The notes below the pieces were generated by a model. It saw only the letters and a program-made list of their open reading frames with translations, was not told the origin of the DNA and did not search any database. From the NCBI GenBank assembly GCA_036401755.1, contig DASWUD010000245.1, positions 1 through 7,455 on the forward strand: a DNA stretch of 7,455 nucleotides. Reading direction: 5' to 3'. Source of the stretch: DASWUD01 sp036401755 (GTDB lineage: Bacteria > Pseudomonadota > Gammaproteobacteria > Thiohalomonadales > Thiohalomonadaceae). Positions 5,195 to 7,455 of this stretch are shown piece by piece. The position numbers were made by a program, and so were the translations under genes. Positions within the stretch are counted from its first letter, which is position 1; every line of letters begins with the position of its first letter.

Positions 5195-5946
5195 GGCGCG
5201 CCCCTGGTGCGGCGTTCAAGTTCGGCGATCCAGCCGGCCACCTGGCTCTTCTCTTCCTGCGCGGTGAGACGCTGATAGTGGCGATAGTGCTCCAGCGCCG
5301 CCGGGGCATCGTCTAGATAGAGGTCACAGAGGATCGCCAGGTTGTAATGGGCCGGCGCAAACTCGCTATCGAGCGCCAGCGCCGCCTCGTAACTGCGACG
5401 TGCCTCGATAAAGTGCCCCTGCTGGCGCTGCACCACACCCAGTTGGTTGTGGAGGGTCGCCTCGGGATGGCGCACGATCGCCGCGGCAAGCGACTGCGCA
5501 GCCTCATCGAGTTGTCCCAGCCGCTGCTGGGCCAGGGCGAGATTGGCCAATGGCGCGACCGCCTGCGGGGCGCGTTCAACGATCTCGCGCAGCATCGTGA
5601 CCGCGTCCTGCAGCTCGCCCGAGTGCAACAGCGTCAGGGCGATCTCGTAATCGGCACGCACCGCCTCCAGCACCGGATCGGGGGGTGGCACGCTTACGTG
5701 GGTCGCCTGCGTCTCGGCCGGTTTTTCCGCCGGCGGTGCGGCGGCGCAACCGGCAAGCAGCAGCACCACGAGCAGTGCAAGTGACTTAGGGAACCTCTGA
5801 AAAAGTGAGCGAGCGGGATGAGATGCAAGGCGCACGGAGCGCAGCACCCGAGACATATCAAGTAGATAGGCGAGGGTGCGAGCACCGCGCAACGCAGCAG
5901 ATCGCCTGCGCAGCCACTTATTCAGAGGTTCCTTAGCGCAGTTCAT
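5191..5946 (-). CDS. TPR-repeat lipoprotein with a MITE inserted in frame after codon 5
   Basis: As it stands the gene encodes 251 residues. Residues 6-54 come from the inserted repeat element and its target duplication; the native protein resumes at S55-L-A-L-L-V-V-L-L-L-A-G-C67, a typical lipoprotein signal with C67 as the lipid-attachment Cys. A Pro/Ala linker follows (68-92), then about four TPR units (about 95-225; for example NLALAQQRLGQLDEAAQSLAAAI and NQLGVVQRQQGHFIEARRSYEAAL). TPR units bind other proteins. The ATG at 5944-5946 has a good ribosome site (GAGGTG, 6 bases upstream) and overlaps the end of the upstream TPR gene. Removing the insert gives MNCAKSLALLVVLLLAGC. An alternative start is M31 inside the element, with no ribosome site. 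The native Cys lacks an Asp at +2, so outer-membrane sorting is expected. Its 3' end overlaps the small exported-protein gene by 4 bp. Confidence 0.85.
   Translation of the reverse strand: MNCAKEPLNKWLRRRSAALRGARTLAYLLDMSRVLRSVRLASHPARSLFQRFPKSLALLVVLLLAGCAAAPPAEKPAETQATHVSVPPPDPVLEAVRADYEIALTLLHSGELQDAVTMLREIVERAPQAVAPLANLALAQQRLGQLDEAAQSLAAAIVRHPEATLHNQLGVVQRQQGHFIEARRSYEAALALDSEFAPAHYNLAILCDLYLDDAPAALEHYRHYQRLTAQEEKSQVAGWIAELERRTRGAP
5790..5932. mobile_element. 143-bp MITE with 16-bp terminal inverted repeats and TTAG target duplication
   Basis: The left end (5790-5805) reads ggaacctctgaaaaag. The right end (5917-5932) is the reverse complement of ggaacctctgaataag, so 15 of 16 bases match. 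Directly outside lie two copies of TTAG (5786-5789 and 5933-5936), a target-site duplication. The interior is an imperfect palindrome (for example gcaccc near 5845 and gggtgc near 5875) with no transposase gene, so the element is non-autonomous. A 4-bp YTAR-type duplication is the habit of IS5-group transposases; that parentage is an inference. Ends beginning ggaacctctga recur widely in gammaproteobacterial genomes as far as I recall. The element is open in the minus-strand frame used by the lipoprotein gene it interrupts. Confidence 0.88.
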
Positions 5947-7455
5947 CGATCACCTCACTCTCCAACTCCTGCTTGGCATAACGCGCCGGGTTCAACGCGG
6001 CGAGCGCCTCGATACTGCGCTTCACCCAGCTGTCGTAGACCCCGTCGCGCGCCCGCGCCAGGTTGCTGGCGTGCACCTCGATGGCATTCTCCTCGAAGGG
6101 AAAGGCGCGCTCCTCCAGCATCAGCTCATACTGCTCCAGCTCCTCGGCACTGAGGTTGGCCGGGCGCTGCGACTCCATCAGGGCGCGGCCGAAGCGACGC
6201 TGCAATTCGGCGATGTGCCAGGTGGCCTCGGTGGTAGTTTCGGCGCTGTTGAAATCGAGTACTTTGCCGAAGGCGGCGAGCCCCTCTTCCATCAGCTGCG
6301 TTTTGCGTTGCAGATTCTGCTGCAGCGGCTCGACCAGGCGTACCGCATCGAACGCCTCGAAGCGCGGACGGGCCAGCGCCAGCTGCGCAGTGGCGGCAAC
6401 ATAGCGGCTGCGCACCGTCTGCTCGGCGGGTAGCTTGTCGTGGGCCGCGAGCAGTGCGCGATACCACTGATCACGGCCGCTGCTGTCGCGCTGCCGTTCG
6501 GCGAGCAGCGCCAGCTTGCGATAGGCCTCGATGGCCGGCTCCAGGGGCGAGGGGTACTCCTTGAGGTAGCGCTTCAGCAGACGCTGCTGCGCCTCAGCAT
6601 CGCCCGCCTTTTCATAGAGGTCGGCCGCCAGCTCTAGCGCATCGCGTTTGTCGTGCGCCTCGGCCCGCTTGGCCGCGATCGCCTCCAACTCCCGGGCGGC
6701 ATCGCGGTGGCGCTCGGCGCGCATGTAGGCGACGGCCAGCTTCTCGCTGACGCTGTTTTGCAGCGGGCTGTCGCGGTAGGCGGCGCGGAATTTCAGCAGC
6801 AGCTCGATCGCCTCACTCCAGCGTGCGGCGACAAGCATGCTGGTGGCCGCGTCATAATCGGCGGTGACGCGGATCTTGGTATCGGGCACCAGTTCGCCGA
6901 CACGCATAAAGTGCTTGGCGGCGGCCATCGGCTGGCCATTGTCGCGCGCCTGCTCCGCCTGCTTGTAGATGGTGGCGGCGAGCCACTCGATGCGCTGCGC
7001 ACGCAGGCGATCCTTGGCGTCGGTCATGGCCAGCACCTCGCGATAGGCATGCTCCGCCTCCTCATAGTGACCCAGCTCGAACTCGCTGTAGCCGAGCACC
7101 GTCCAGGCGGTCATCATCACGCTGCGCTCCGGGGGCGGCTGGCGCACCAGCAGCAGACGCGCCACATCGGAGGCGTGCTGATAGCGGTGCAGCGCATAGA
7201 GCTCCTGGGCCGTGGTGGCGAGCAGCGGGGTGGTGCGCGGGTCGCCCGGAAAGCGCTTGATGAAGGAGAGCGCGCTGCTGATGCCGAGCCAGTGCCAGTG
7301 GTCGCGAAACTCTCCTGCCGCCAGTGTCGCCTCATGCTTGCGATAGGCCAGCAGTGCGGCATACCCGGCGTCGGCACTCTTCTCGTGCTGCGGGTAGTGG
7401 TAGGCGCTCTTTTCGTAGGCCGGCGCGGCCTCATCGTACTGGCGGTTTTCGTAGA
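5933..7455 (-). CDS. Large TPR-repeat protein, 5' end outside the window
   Basis: The frame is open from the window edge to a TAA at 5933-5935, giving 506 visible residues; I checked that no stop interrupts the stretch upstream of the GTG at 7163-7165, so that codon is internal, not the start. The sequence is almost wholly helical with TPR-like units, such as GYSEFELGHYEEAEHAYREV, YENRQYDEAAPAYEKSAYHY and LADLYEKAGDAEAQQRLLKR, each of about 34 residues. The N-terminal signal or anchor is not visible, so location is inferred as periplasmic or outer-membrane from its operon partners. It most likely acts as a scaffold or adaptor for the ExbB/ExbD/TonB-like system. The stop codon is shared with the MITE target duplication, so the insertion left its C-terminus (EVIDELR) unchanged. 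It overlaps the downstream lipoprotein ATG. Confidence 0.85.
   Translation of the reverse strand, partial: YENRQYDEAAPAYEKSAYHYPQHEKSADAGYAALLAYRKHEATLAAGEFRDHWHWLGISSALSFIKRFPGDPRTTPLLATTAQELYALHRYQHASDVARLLLVRQPPPERSVMMTAWTVLGYSEFELGHYEEAEHAYREVLAMTDAKDRLRAQRIEWLAATIYKQAEQARDNGQPMAAAKHFMRVGELVPDTKIRVTADYDAATSMLVAARWSEAIELLLKFRAAYRDSPLQNSVSEKLAVAYMRAERHRDAARELEAIAAKRAEAHDKRDALELAADLYEKAGDAEAQQRLLKRYLKEYPSPLEPAIEAYRKLALLAERQRDSSGRDQWYRALLAAHDKLPAEQTVRSRYVAATAQLALARPRFEAFDAVRLVEPLQQNLQRKTQLMEEGLAAFGKVLDFNSAETTTEATWHIAELQRRFGRALMESQRPANLSAEELEQYELMLEERAFPFEENAIEVHASNLARARDGVYDSWVKRSIEALAALNPARYAKQELESEVIDELR

Noticed and set aside
4254..5267. 337-codon open frame on the plus strand, opposite the ExbB-type, small exported and lipoprotein genes
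   Set aside because: It is antisense to genes with clear family motifs, is rich in Gln/His/Arg/Leu without domains, and reflects the GC-rich code of the opposite strand.
7163..7165. GTG as the start of the large TPR protein
   Set aside because: The same frame stays open with TPR-like sequence all the way to the window edge, so the GTG is an internal Val.
1..7455. CRISPR array, tRNA or rRNA gene, phage or toxin-antitoxin module
   Set aside because: No regularly spaced repeats, cloverleaf-like sequence, rRNA-like sequence or matching small gene pairs were seen on either strand.

Overview
The window looks like chromosome of a GC-rich gammaproteobacterium. The evidence is the rnfD-rnfG-rnfE gene order, the protein sequence style, and a scatter of REP-like and MITE-like repeats of the kind seen in sulfur-oxidising and phototrophic gammaproteobacteria. 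The lineage is an inference; no rRNA or other marker gene is present.

Left part, plus strand (1-1507): the 3' end of an Rnf electron-transport operon. It holds the last 60 codons of rnfD, then complete rnfG (covalent-FMN subunit) and rnfE (membrane Fe-S subunit), with 3-bp spacing and an 8-bp overlap. These are subunits of the membrane complex that couples ferredoxin/NADH electron transfer to ion transport.

Middle part (1508-2353): a patchwork rather than an ordinary intergenic region. A REP-like imperfect palindrome (1532-1610) abuts a decayed second copy of the 3' end of the TonB-like gene that lies further right (about 1606-1699 matches 2348-2442). Next comes a lone plus-strand gene for a small exported c-type cytochrome with a C-terminal CxxCH, resembling cytochrome c' (1814-2239). 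A perfect 16-bp palindrome overlaps its stop codon.

Right part, minus strand (7455 down to 2354): a tightly packed operon, read right to left. It encodes a large TPR protein (5' end outside the window), a TPR lipoprotein, an 85-residue exported protein of unknown function, a MotA/TolQ/ExbB-type proton channel, two different ExbD/TolR proteins, and a TonB-like protein with an AgmX/PglI-type C-terminal domain. Most junctions are 3-4 bp overlaps or gaps. Together the genes look like a proton-motive-force-driven trans-envelope machine: an ExbB/ExbD motor, a periplasm-spanning transducer, and TPR scaffold proteins on the periplasmic or outer-membrane side. Its substrate or job cannot be read from the sequence.

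The most striking detail is a 143-bp MITE (5790-5932) with 16-bp terminal inverted repeats and a TTAG target duplication. It sits exactly where the two TPR genes overlap. The insertion adds 147 bp (49 codons) without a stop, so it splits the lipoprotein gene's start codon from its signal peptide but keeps the frame, and it recreates the upstream gene's TAA stop. Removing the element restores a classic lipoprotein start, MNCAKSLALLVVLLLAGC.
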